DNA of 6,933 nucleotides from Microcaldota archaeon (GTDB lineage: Archaea > Micrarchaeota > Micrarchaeia > Burarchaeales > JAKAKT01), in contig JAPLWU010000056.1 in the NCBI GenBank assembly GCA_026396425.1, positions 1 through 6,933 of the forward strand. Reading direction: 5' to 3'. The first letter of the stretch is position 1; every line of letters begins with the position of its first letter. Shown here in pieces: positions 1-5,081 of the stretch. The position numbers and the translations under genes are program-made. Below the pieces are notes generated by a model, which saw only the letters and a program-made list of their open reading frames with translations, made no database searches and was not told where the DNA came from.

Positions 1-573
1 GAACGCGCCGGCCTTGTAACGGCGCTTTCCGGAAAGCAGGGCTCAATCTCGTTCATCGGCGCCGTTTCCCCGCCCGGCGGCGACTTCTCGGAGCCGGTCA
101 CGCAGAGCACCCTCCGCATCGCGAGAGTATTCTGGGGGCTCGACGCAAAGCTCGCCTACAGCAGGCACTTCCCCTCGGTCAACTGGCTCACGAGCTATTC
201 CCTCTACGATGTGGAAGAGTGGTGGTCGAAAAAGGATGCGGAATGGGCCGAGAACCGCGCCAAATGCATGGAGCTTCTCGAGCGCGAGTCTTCCCTTGAC
301 GAGATTGTGCGGCTCGTCGGCCTTGATGCCATTCCGGACGAGGACAAGCTGGTGATGATGATCGCCGGGCGAATCCGCGACGAGTTCCTGAAGCAAAATG
401 CGTATGATAAGGACGATACTTACACTTCGCCGGAGAAGCAGGCTTCGATGATTTCGGAAATAATAAAATGCTACGGGACATTCCAGGCCGCCCTCGCCTC
501 GGGAAAGAAGTTCGATGAACTCGCCGCGCTCTGCTTAAAGGACCTGGAGAAAGACGTAAAGTGGGGTAATTGA
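1..573 (+). CDS. atpA: V/A-type ATP synthase catalytic subunit A, C-terminal part (5' end outside window)
   Basis: This is the last 190 codons of the catalytic A subunit of the archaeal A1Ao ATP synthase, the cytoplasmic-headpiece subunit that makes or hydrolyses ATP. The open frame runs from base 1 to a TGA at 571-573. Residues 21-35 of the visible part (AVSPPGGDFSEPVTQ) are a family hallmark of subunit A, followed by RIARVFWGLD and the FPSVNWLTSYSLY segment typical of its nucleotide-binding domain. The rest is the helical C-terminal domain with acidic and aromatic residues (EEWWSKKDAEWAENR). The Walker A motif would lie upstream of the window, so catalytic competence cannot be judged. It is followed after one base by atpB, as expected for the A-B-D gene order. 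Identity is certain; only the missing N-terminal portion limits the call. Confidence 0.97.
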   Translation, partial: ERAGLVTALSGKQGSISFIGAVSPPGGDFSEPVTQSTLRIARVFWGLDAKLAYSRHFPSVNWLTSYSLYDVEEWWSKKDAEWAENRAKCMELLERESSLDEIVRLVGLDAIPDEDKLVMMIAGRIRDEFLKQNAYDKDDTYTSPEKQASMISEIIKCYGTFQAALASGKKFDELAALCLKDLEKDVKWGN

Positions 574-574
574 A

Positions 575-1942
575 ATGCTCGAATACAAAACGATAAGGAA
601 GATCGCAGGCCCGCTCGTTTTCGTGGAGATGGAGAACGCGAGCTATGCAGAACTCGTGAAAATAAAACTCGAGAACGGCGAGGAGAGGACCGGCCGCGTC
701 CTGGAAATCGCGGGCAAGAACGTGGTCATACAGATGTTCGAGGGCTCGCTCGAGGCCGACATGAAGGCCACGGTTTCGCTCACCGGAAGAGGAGTGGAAT
801 TGGGCGTCTCGCCCGACATGCTCGGCTGCGTTTTCGACGGGATGGGCAGGCCAATCTCGGGAAAGCTCATAGCCAAGGAAAGGCTCGACATAAACGGAAA
901 CCCCATCAACCCATACGCCCGCGAGAATCCTTCCGAATTCATCGAGACCGGCATATCGGGCATTGACGTCATGAACACGCTCGTGAGGGGCCAGAAGCTT
1001 CCGATTTTTTCCGGTGCCGGCATGCCGCACAACAGGCTCGCCATGCAGATTGCCCGCCAGTCGAGCCTCAGGGGAGGCGAGAAGTCTGACTTCGCCGTCG
1101 TGTTCGGGGCAATCGGAATCACTTTCGAGGAGGCGGAATATTTCACCTCCTCACTTAAGAAGACGGGCGCGCTGGAGCATTCCGTAATGTTCCTCAATCT
1201 TGCCAACGACCCCGCAGTTGAGAGGTTAATCACCCCGAGGATGGCGCTCACGGCGGCCGAATATCTCGCGTACGAGCAGGACATGCACGTGCTCGTAATA
1301 CTCACGGACATGACCAACTACTGCGAGGCGCTCAAGGAGGTCTCGACCGCGCGAAAGGAGATTCCCGGAAGGAGGGCATATCCTCCCTACATGTACACGG
1401 ACCTCGCGACCATTTACGAGAGGGCGGGAAGAATAAAGGGAAGGAAGGGCTCAATCACCCAATTCCCGATTCTCACAATGCCCGAGGACGATATCACGCA
1501 CCCCATCCCTGACCTTACCGGCTACATCACCGAAGGGCAAATCGTCCTCAGCAGGAGCCTGCACAATAGGCACCTCTACCCGCCATTCGACATACTCAAG
1601 TGCCTCTCCAGATTGATGAATTCCGGGATAGGCGAGGGAAGAACGAGGGAGGACCATTCGGGCGTTTCAAATCAGCTTTACTCCGCATACGCGAAAGGGG
1701 TTGACATTCGCGAACTGGTTGCGGTTATCGGCGAGGCCGCCCTCACCGAAATCGACCGCTCATACCTCACGTTCTCGAGCGAGTTCGAGAAGAAATTCCT
1801 CGCGCAGGGCGAGAACGAGAGGAGGGACATTGAGCGCTCGCTCTCAATCGCCTGGGAGCTCTTCTCGCACCTGCCGGCGAAGGAGCTGATGAGGGTCAAG
1901 CCCAAATTCATCGAGAAATACCAAAAGGGAAACAAGAATTAA
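575..1942 (+). CDS. atpB: V/A-type ATP synthase regulatory subunit B
   Basis: This is the non-catalytic B subunit (455 aa, normal family length), which alternates with subunit A in the A3B3 head. The N-terminal beta-barrel (about residues 1-70) is followed by the nucleotide-binding-fold core and a helical C-terminal domain. Residues 146-156 read SGAGMPHNRLA in place of a Walker A GKT, the normal degenerate P-loop of B subunits. Other hallmarks are LTDMTNYCEALKEVS (243-257), EIPGRRAYPPYMYTDLATIY (262-281), PEDDITHPIPDLTGYITEGQ (303-322) and GIGEGRTREDHSGVSNQ (351-367). The ATG lies one base after the atpA stop, with a purine-rich stretch (GTGGGGTAATT) upstream, so translation is probably coupled. 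atpD begins a few bases after the TAA. No defects are seen. Confidence 0.98.
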   Translation: MLEYKTIRKIAGPLVFVEMENASYAELVKIKLENGEERTGRVLEIAGKNVVIQMFEGSLEADMKATVSLTGRGVELGVSPDMLGCVFDGMGRPISGKLIAKERLDINGNPINPYARENPSEFIETGISGIDVMNTLVRGQKLPIFSGAGMPHNRLAMQIARQSSLRGGEKSDFAVVFGAIGITFEEAEYFTSSLKKTGALEHSVMFLNLANDPAVERLITPRMALTAAEYLAYEQDMHVLVILTDMTNYCEALKEVSTARKEIPGRRAYPPYMYTDLATIYERAGRIKGRKGSITQFPILTMPEDDITHPIPDLTGYITEGQIVLSRSLHNRHLYPPFDILKCLSRLMNSGIGEGRTREDHSGVSNQLYSAYAKGVDIRELVAVIGEAALTEIDRSYLTFSSEFEKKFLAQGENERRDIERSLSIAWELFSHLPAKELMRVKPKFIEKYQKGNKN

Positions 1943-1948
1943 GAATTG

Positions 1949-2566
1949 ATGAATGGGCAAAGGGTGCCTAAATTGGTCTCAGCAACGAGGATGGAATTGC
2001 TCAAGCTCAAGAGAAGGATAGCGCTCGCCAAGCGCGGGCACAAGCTCCTCAAGGACAAGCGCGACACGATGATGAAGTCGTTCATGAACCTGATAAGAAG
2101 AGTGAGGGAATCGCGGAAGGAAGTCGAGGAGCTTTATTCGGAATGCAACTCACTCTCTAATGAACTCGTGGCCTACAACTCCTTTTCCGAATTGCGCACA
2201 ATAAGCTCGAGCGCCAACAGGCCAAGAGAGCTTGCAATAGTGGAGGGCCGCGTTTTCTCGGTAAGAACCCCGCAATACGAATTCATGGAACAGCGGACAT
2301 ACGAACAGCAGTTCGGGGATATCGCCCCGCCCGGGGCAGCGCGCACATTCTCGAAATACGATTTGCTCGTGAAAAAAACAGTCGAGCTCGCCTCGCTCGA
2401 AAAATCCATAAACCTGCTCGCGGGCGAGATTTCGAGCACCCGCAGGCGCGTAAACGCGCTCGAGCGCATCCTCATCCCAAGATTTGAGAGAGATAGGGAT
2501 GCGATAAGAATGAAGCTCGACGAAATAGAACGCTCGATGTTTTCTGCTATAAACAGGATGGACTAA
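1949..2566 (+). CDS. atpD: V/A-type ATP synthase central-stalk subunit D
   Basis: This is subunit D, the central rotor shaft of the A1Ao ATP synthase, which turns inside the A3B3 head. The product has 205 residues, close to the usual size. Two long helices expected to form a coiled coil are visible: residues 13-75 (starting TRMELLKLKRRIALAKRG) and about 135-203, with the family signature TRRRVNALERILIPRFE at 164-180. The start is chosen at the ATG at 1949; a TTG directly before it (1946) would add one residue and cannot be excluded. The SD is weak, so coupling to atpB, whose stop is 6 bases upstream, is likely. Its last codons (RSMFSAINRMD, stop) are repeated imperfectly in the downstream intergenic region (see the repeat entries). 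Confidence 0.96.
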   Translation: MNGQRVPKLVSATRMELLKLKRRIALAKRGHKLLKDKRDTMMKSFMNLIRRVRESRKEVEELYSECNSLSNELVAYNSFSELRTISSSANRPRELAIVEGRVFSVRTPQYEFMEQRTYEQQFGDIAPPGAARTFSKYDLLVKKTVELASLEKSINLLAGEISSTRRRVNALERILIPRFERDRDAIRMKLDEIERSMFSAINRMD

Positions 2567-2639
2567 AACCCGAAAAGCGCATTCGACTCGATAGCTCGTT
2601 GCGCTCGATGTTCTCGGCCACATAAACAGAATGGACTAA
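2531..2639 (+). repeat. Tandem imperfect repeat of the atpD 3' end (left copies)
   Basis: The last 36 bases of atpD (2531-2566, CGCTCGATGTT...ATGGACTAA) recur at 2602-2639 with a few substitutions and 2 extra bases. The unit length from one GGACTAA to the next is 73 bases. The second copy keeps CGCTCGATGTTCTCGG and CAGAATGGACTAA but is out of frame (it would read RSMFSAT, stop). Related copies lie at 3305-3316 and 3355-3390 on the far side of the riboswitch module. The series therefore looks like a local duplication that was later split or copied. Confidence 0.8.
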
Positions 2640-2668
2640 AACCCAAAGCGAGCCCGTTCGACTTGATT

Positions 2669-2784
2669 TTAGCGCCCGTTTAACATGTCCTCCATATGGC
2701 GACCGAGAGCCCGATTCTCAGCGAAATTATGCTGGCAAGAAAAACCAGTATCCCTGCTATCGGCGGCACCGCGCTGGTTTCCAT
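2669..2784 (-). pseudogene. Truncated, frameshifted N-terminus of a membrane transporter (probably cation:proton antiporter)
   Basis: An ATG at 2784, 23 bases after the second fluoride-type aptamer, opens a 34-codon frame ending at TAA 2680-2682. Residues 1-30 contain a membrane segment (IAGILVFLASIISL) followed by RIGLSVAI, which resembles the first helix and following turn of Kef/NhaP-type cation:proton antiporters, where a V-E-I-type motif usually comes next. Here one missing base after the ATA codon would restore VEDMLNGR and then a stop at 2669-2671, so the frame breaks just where the family would continue, and no further transporter sequence follows. Antiporters are among the gene classes known to be controlled by fluoride riboswitches, which supports the call. 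The remnant is short, so the family assignment is tentative; a genuine 34-residue membrane peptide is the alternative. Confidence 0.5.
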
Positions 2785-2806
2785 TCAACCAACCTTTTCC
2801 CCATAA

Positions 2807-2916
2807 GCAGAAGCTATCCGCCATAATGGCGGTTCGCTGGTTGTAGTGGAATTTTCGATTCCACTGCGGACAAAGTCTGTCGCGGACTTTGTCCCCGCAG
2901 GCGAGCCTCATCGCCT
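2807..2916 (-). promoter_or_regulatory. Second fluoride (crcB-type) riboswitch aptamer, divergent
   Basis: On the minus strand the 5' part reads AGGCGATGAGGCTCGCCT (2916-2899), a near match to the conserved 5' hairpin of crcB RNAs, with a perfect P2 stem AGGCG/CGCCT. The 3' part reads GGCGGATAGCTTCTGC (2822-2807), matching the conserved element of the type GGCTGATGGCTTCTAC. GAGGCT (2909-2904) can pair with AGCTTC (2815-2810) over 6 bp, giving the P1 pseudoknot of this family. A P3 stem CCGCC/GGCGG (2832-2828 with 2822-2818) sits just before the 3' element. Between P2 and P3 are two extra perfect hairpins (10 bp at 2868-2894; 7 bp at 2846-2864), and the usual TAAAC is replaced by GAACC. It begins 8 bases after the stop of the upstream small gene and ends 23 bases before the transporter remnant, so it would act as that gene's leader. 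It may be partly decayed. Confidence 0.66.
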
Positions 2917-2923
2917 TTCAAAT

Positions 2924-3076
2924 TCATTTCTCGACGGACTTAACAAAACCCGAGCCGTCAATCCTGAACTTGTGGTCCGGATTCGACTTGCACACAAACA
3001 AGCCGCTTTTCTCGTCTTTTATCAGTTGCGATGTTACGCCTTTTTCCATCCTGCACTTGGTACAGCAGTAGTTCAT
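2924..3076 (-). CDS. 50-residue zinc-ribbon-like protein under a fluoride-type riboswitch
   Basis: A 50-codon frame starts at ATG 3076 and ends at TGA 2926-2924. It begins MNYCCTKCRMEKGVTSQ and continues through KSGLFVCKSNPDHKF to FVKSVEK. Cysteines at 4, 5 and 8 form a CCxxC knuckle, and C29 with H35 gives a second half-site (C-x5-H), so a small zinc-binding ribbon is likely. The start is well supported: GGAGGTG at 3088-3082 lies 5 bases upstream of the ATG, the strongest SD in the window. It is preceded by a clear fluoride-type aptamer (ending at 3099) and followed after 8 bases by a second one, so it appears to be the first gene of a fluoride-responsive unit. No function is known to me for it; roles as a regulator, a metal-dependent accessory factor or a protein unrelated to fluoride are all open. 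Its composition and strong SD argue against a chance frame. Confidence 0.75.
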   Translation of the reverse strand: MNYCCTKCRMEKGVTSQLIKDEKSGLFVCKSNPDHKFRIDGSGFVKSVEK

Positions 3077-3078
3077 AA

Positions 3079-3088
3079 CCCCACCTCC
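3079..3088 (-). promoter_or_regulatory. Strong Shine-Dalgarno site of the 50-residue gene
   Basis: The minus strand reads GGAGGTGGGG just before TT-ATG, an excellent match to the archaeal anti-SD. It lies 10 bases downstream of the aptamer's 3' boundary, the position expected if ligand binding controls ribosome access. GGAGG could pair with CCTCC in the 3' arm of the apical hairpin inside the aptamer (3128-3124). Confidence 0.7.
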
Positions 3089-3098
3089 AATAACTTTT

Positions 3099-3215
3099 AG
3101 TAGAAGCCGTCAGCCCTTTTCCAGGAGGAGAAGCCTCCTGTCTCCTCAACTGCTACGGCAGTTGCGGATCGGGCGGTTTAGCTTAAAGCTTGGTGGGCTC
3201 CATCGCCGCTTTAAG
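3099..3215 (-). promoter_or_regulatory. Fluoride (crcB-type) riboswitch aptamer upstream of the 50-residue gene
   Basis: The minus strand carries, in order, GGCGATGGAGCCCACC (3207-3192), TAAACCGCCC (3180-3171) and GGGCTGACGGCTTCTACT (3116-3099). These are the three conserved blocks of crcB RNA: GGCGATGG..., (A)TAAAC-GCC, and GGC-TGATGRC-TCTAC. The P1 pseudoknot forms between GGAGCC (3201-3196) and GGCTTC (3108-3103), with one G-U. P2 is GGCG/CACC (one C-A mismatch) extended by an 8-bp outer stem, CTTAAAGC (3215-3208) with GCTTTAAG (3189-3182), and TAAAC follows it directly, as in the consensus. P3 starts as GCCC/GGGC and is enlarged by two hairpins: CAACTGC/GCAGTTG (3164-3147) and CAGGAGG/CCTCCTG (3140-3122). 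It sits just after a TATA-like box and 10 bases before a strong SD, so control of translation is the likely mode. In known members fluoride binding turns expression on. Confidence 0.85.
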
Positions 3216-3228
3216 TAGCATCCTAAAC

Positions 3229-3240
3229 CTTAAAAATATT
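3229..3240 (-). promoter_or_regulatory. Probable TATA box for the fluoride-riboswitch transcript
   Basis: The minus strand reads AATATTTTTAAG, an A/T-only block in otherwise GC-rich surroundings. Transcription starting about 25 bases downstream would begin at or just before the aptamer's first stem, as expected for a riboswitch leader. Confidence 0.5.
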
Positions 3241-3254
3241 CGCACGCCCCGTTT

Positions 3255-3280
3255 CCTCGGAAAAGAGGCGTAGTCCGAGG
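3255..3280. repeat. Inverted repeat (7-bp stem) upstream of the riboswitch promoter
   Basis: CCTCGGA (3255-3261) and TCCGAGG (3274-3280) form a perfect 7-bp stem with a 12-base loop. It lies between the end of the Cys-rich gene and the TATA-like box of the riboswitch transcript. On the minus strand it has no adjacent run of T longer than the TTTT in its loop, so a terminator role is not shown. Nothing else recognisable was found in 3241-3304. Confidence 0.4.
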
Positions 3281-3304
3281 TCAGGCCAAGCATCCCGCCC
3301 CAAG

Positions 3305-3390
3305 CGGATGGACTAAAGCTCAAATTAGAACGCGTTCGATTCTCGAGTTTGGGGCGCTCGAAGTTCTCGGCAATAAACAGAATGGACTAA
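3305..3390 (+). repeat. Imperfect copies of the atpD 3' end on the far side of the riboswitch module
   Basis: Positions 3355-3390 repeat the last 36 bases of atpD with a handful of changes and the same length: CGCTCGAAGTTCTCGG followed by CAATAAACAGAATGGACTAA. Read in the atpD frame it encodes RSKFSAINRMD and a stop, one residue different from the real C-terminus. A shorter copy of CGGATGGACTAA lies at 3305-3316, 74 bases upstream, which is the same spacing as the two copies next to atpD. The bases between (3317-3354) also resemble 2567-2601 (both contain a TTCGA-CTCGA-type stretch). The riboswitch module is thus bracketed by direct repeats. Confidence 0.78.
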
Positions 3391-3396
3391 TCAAAT

Positions 3397-4965
3397 CTAT
3401 TTTTTCTTTCTCATTGCCCCGATGCCGAATACGTCGATGTCGAGCCTTCCCTTCTTTTCGAGCTCGCCGTTTATGTAGTCGAGCAGGATTTTCTTCACCC
3501 GTTTGTATTGCTCTGGCGGGAATTGCTGATTGCAGACTGCGTATCTAAGCCCCTTTGCGTTGAAGCAGAAAAGTCCCTCCTCGACATTTTCGCAGTTGTG
3601 GCAGAAATAGCAGTTGCGGCACTTGTACGAGCTGTCGGTTTCAAAGCAGTTCTTGACGCTGGTCACGCTGTGGCAGTTTATGCAGAAGCCGCAGTACAGG
3701 ATTCGCATGTATCCCCCGAAAATGTACTCCGACTCAGTTACTATTGAGTTGAATGCAGACCGTTTTGCCCTCGTGGTCCACCAGGAGCGATAGGTGTCGA
3801 CGGAGTCGACTATGAAGACCGTATCCGGATTGTTCTGCGTCTGGCCCTCAACCAGCTCGAGCGTGCATGTTGCCTTCTCGGCCACCCGCCGAACCACTTC
3901 ATCGAGCGATGGAACCTCCCTTGGAGAGATGCTTATCTGCTGTTTCTGGGCCGAATCCAAAGCCTCGCTCAGCGAAACAAGCTTGGATGCTGGGAGCACC
4001 CTTAGCAGCGGAAGGTCGACCTTATAGGCCGGAGAGCCCGATGCCCCCACTACGCACTTTATGGCAGTTGCCTTTTCGGAAAGCCATTCCCCGGTTTTTC
4101 TTGAAAGCTTGTGCTCAGCCCCAAGCACGACTTTGGTGGCATCTGCAAAATCCCTTTTGATGAAATCGGGCGGTTCCTCCTCCTGAATAACGACTTCTTT
4201 CTTTGTTGAAGCGCCTTTTGCTTTGAGTAATACATCAACGATGGAAAATAGCCGCTTGTCCCTCCTGAGTCTCTCGGCCATCTCCGAAACAAGCTTTTCC
4301 TTTATCCCGCCGTACCTGTCCTTTGCAAGCTGGAGGTTGCCTATGAGGTAGTTCTTCGACCTGAGGTTGAAGCAGAACATGCAGTTGGTGCAGCCCGAAC
4401 AGTTTATGGTGTAATACGAATCCGATATGCCCGCGGAACAATAGCACTCGAAGCTCCGGATGGCACCCCTCACCGAGCACTGCACGCAGCGGATGGAGTT
4501 GCTGCAGTTCCAGAAGCCGCTTACTCCGTAGATCGAGTCGGAATTCCGCCCGTTAGAGCAAAAAGCCGCGTATTTGGTATTGGTGACGTCGTGTGAATGC
4601 ATTACTTCAATGCAGTCCGTGCAGTTGTCGACTTCCATCACGTTCATGTTCTTGCCGAAAATCTTGTTGCCGCAGTATACCGCCCTTTCGCTTGCCGCTT
4701 CCAGCAGCGAATCGATATCCTTTATCTCGTTTATGTTGAACGGCTCGAACTTCAGCCTCGCAACTTCGTCCTGCGAAACGTAGGCCGCCCCGTCCAAATA
4801 ATAAGGGCTCGAAACAACCACCTGCTTTCCCGAAACGGACGAGGGCTCAAGCTTGTACGGGAACATCGTTTCTTTCAGGTAGGGCGCGAACTCCTCGAGC
4901 TCGCCGACTTCCTCCCCGAAAATGATGCGGCATGTGCGCTTGAAATCCTCGTTTAGTTTGTTCAT
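3397..4965 (-). CDS. Cysteine-rich protein of unknown function with two related Cys-rich modules
   Basis: This is a 522-residue protein with 26 cysteines and no function I recognise. The cysteines cluster in two regions, about residues 95-200 and 425-480, separated by a middle part with few Cys. Each module ends alike: C189-x2-C192-x2-C195-x2-C198 then FNLRSKNYLIGN, and C449-x2-C452-x2-C455-x2-C458 then LFCFNAKGLRYAVCNQQ, each followed by a charged helix (RYGGIKEKL; QYKRVKKIL). This suggests an internal duplication of a metal-binding module. Similar C/F/N/Y-rich segments occur in uncharacterised proteins of uncultivated archaea and CPR bacteria (from memory, not checked). No signal peptide or membrane helix is evident, and the tail is basic (MRKKK). 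The ATG at 4965 is preferred because GGGTG lies about 8 bases upstream; a GTG at 4974 would add 3 residues. It is divergent from a TrmB-family regulator across a palindromic promoter region, so it may be that regulator's target. Confidence 0.85.
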   Translation of the reverse strand: MNKLNEDFKRTCRIIFGEEVGELEEFAPYLKETMFPYKLEPSSVSGKQVVVSSPYYLDGAAYVSQDEVARLKFEPFNINEIKDIDSLLEAASERAVYCGNKIFGKNMNVMEVDNCTDCIEVMHSHDVTNTKYAAFCSNGRNSDSIYGVSGFWNCSNSIRCVQCSVRGAIRSFECYCSAGISDSYYTINCSGCTNCMFCFNLRSKNYLIGNLQLAKDRYGGIKEKLVSEMAERLRRDKRLFSIVDVLLKAKGASTKKEVVIQEEEPPDFIKRDFADATKVVLGAEHKLSRKTGEWLSEKATAIKCVVGASGSPAYKVDLPLLRVLPASKLVSLSEALDSAQKQQISISPREVPSLDEVVRRVAEKATCTLELVEGQTQNNPDTVFIVDSVDTYRSWWTTRAKRSAFNSIVTESEYIFGGYMRILYCGFCINCHSVTSVKNCFETDSSYKCRNCYFCHNCENVEEGLFCFNAKGLRYAVCNQQFPPEQYKRVKKILLDYINGELEKKGRLDIDVFGIGAMRKKK

Positions 4966-5012
4966 CCCCAGCACCCATTTTTTAGAATTAGCCTACTACT
5001 ATCTCCAACGGA

Positions 5013-5020
5013 GTATTTAA
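5013..5020 (-). promoter_or_regulatory. TATA box of the Cys-rich gene
   Basis: The minus strand reads TTAAATAC, identical to the box of the divergent regulator gene. It predicts a start near 4990 and a leader of about 25 bases containing the GGGTG SD. Confidence 0.65.
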
Positions 5021-5026
5021 CAATTT

Positions 5027-5047
5027 GTGGTATTCCTGCAATACCAC
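5027..5047. promoter_or_regulatory. Perfect inverted repeat, probable regulator operator between divergent promoters
   Basis: GTGGTATT (5027-5034) and AATACCAC (5040-5047) are perfect inverted 8-mers separated by CCTGC. The site lies almost exactly midway between two mirror-image TATA boxes, upstream of both. TrmB-family proteins are known to bind palindromic sites and to activate when the site lies upstream of the TATA/BRE, or repress when it overlaps or follows it. The adjacent trmB-like gene is the natural candidate to bind here, controlling itself and the Cys-rich gene. Confidence 0.7.
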
Positions 5048-5052
5048 TACTA

Positions 5053-5060
5053 TTAAATAC
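5053..5060 (+). promoter_or_regulatory. TATA box of the TrmB-family regulator
   Basis: TTAAATAC is centred about 26 bases before the ATG at 5082. This is the spacing from TATA to transcription start in archaea, so the mRNA probably begins at or next to the start codon (leaderless). Confidence 0.7.
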
Positions 5061-5081
5061 ATAACGGCGCAAATTATTTTC

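Noticed and set aside
188..1030. Long minus-strand open frame (280 codons) antisense to atpA/atpB
   Set aside because: It is an antisense shadow in GC-rich coding DNA; the plus-strand genes here are unmistakable ATP synthase subunits.
2669..2911. Minus-strand 80-codon frame starting at 2911 inside the second aptamer
   Set aside because: Its first two thirds translate riboswitch structure. Only the last few codons are relevant, as the possible continuation of the frameshifted antiporter remnant.
2846..3100. Plus-strand open frame of about 84 codons
   Set aside because: It runs antisense through the second aptamer and the 50-residue gene, has no SD, and its protein shows no recognisable features.
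3147..3235. A structured plus-strand RNA or tRNA-like fold (CAACTGC-TACG-GCAGTTG and GGTTTAG...CTAAACC stems)
   Set aside because: The stems are the complements of minus-strand aptamer elements. The conserved crcB blocks, promoter and SD are all on the minus strand, and there is no T-arm, anticodon arm or acceptor end of a tRNA.
3255..3280. The 7-bp stem as an intrinsic terminator for the Cys-rich gene
   Set aside because: It has a long loop and no following T-run on the minus strand, and it lies more than 110 bases past the stop codon.
2531..3390. The atpD-tail repeats as a CRISPR array
   Set aside because: There are only three or four copies, they are imperfect, two pairs are separated by more than 650 bp, and one copy is the coding end of atpD. 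There are no uniform spacers or cas genes.
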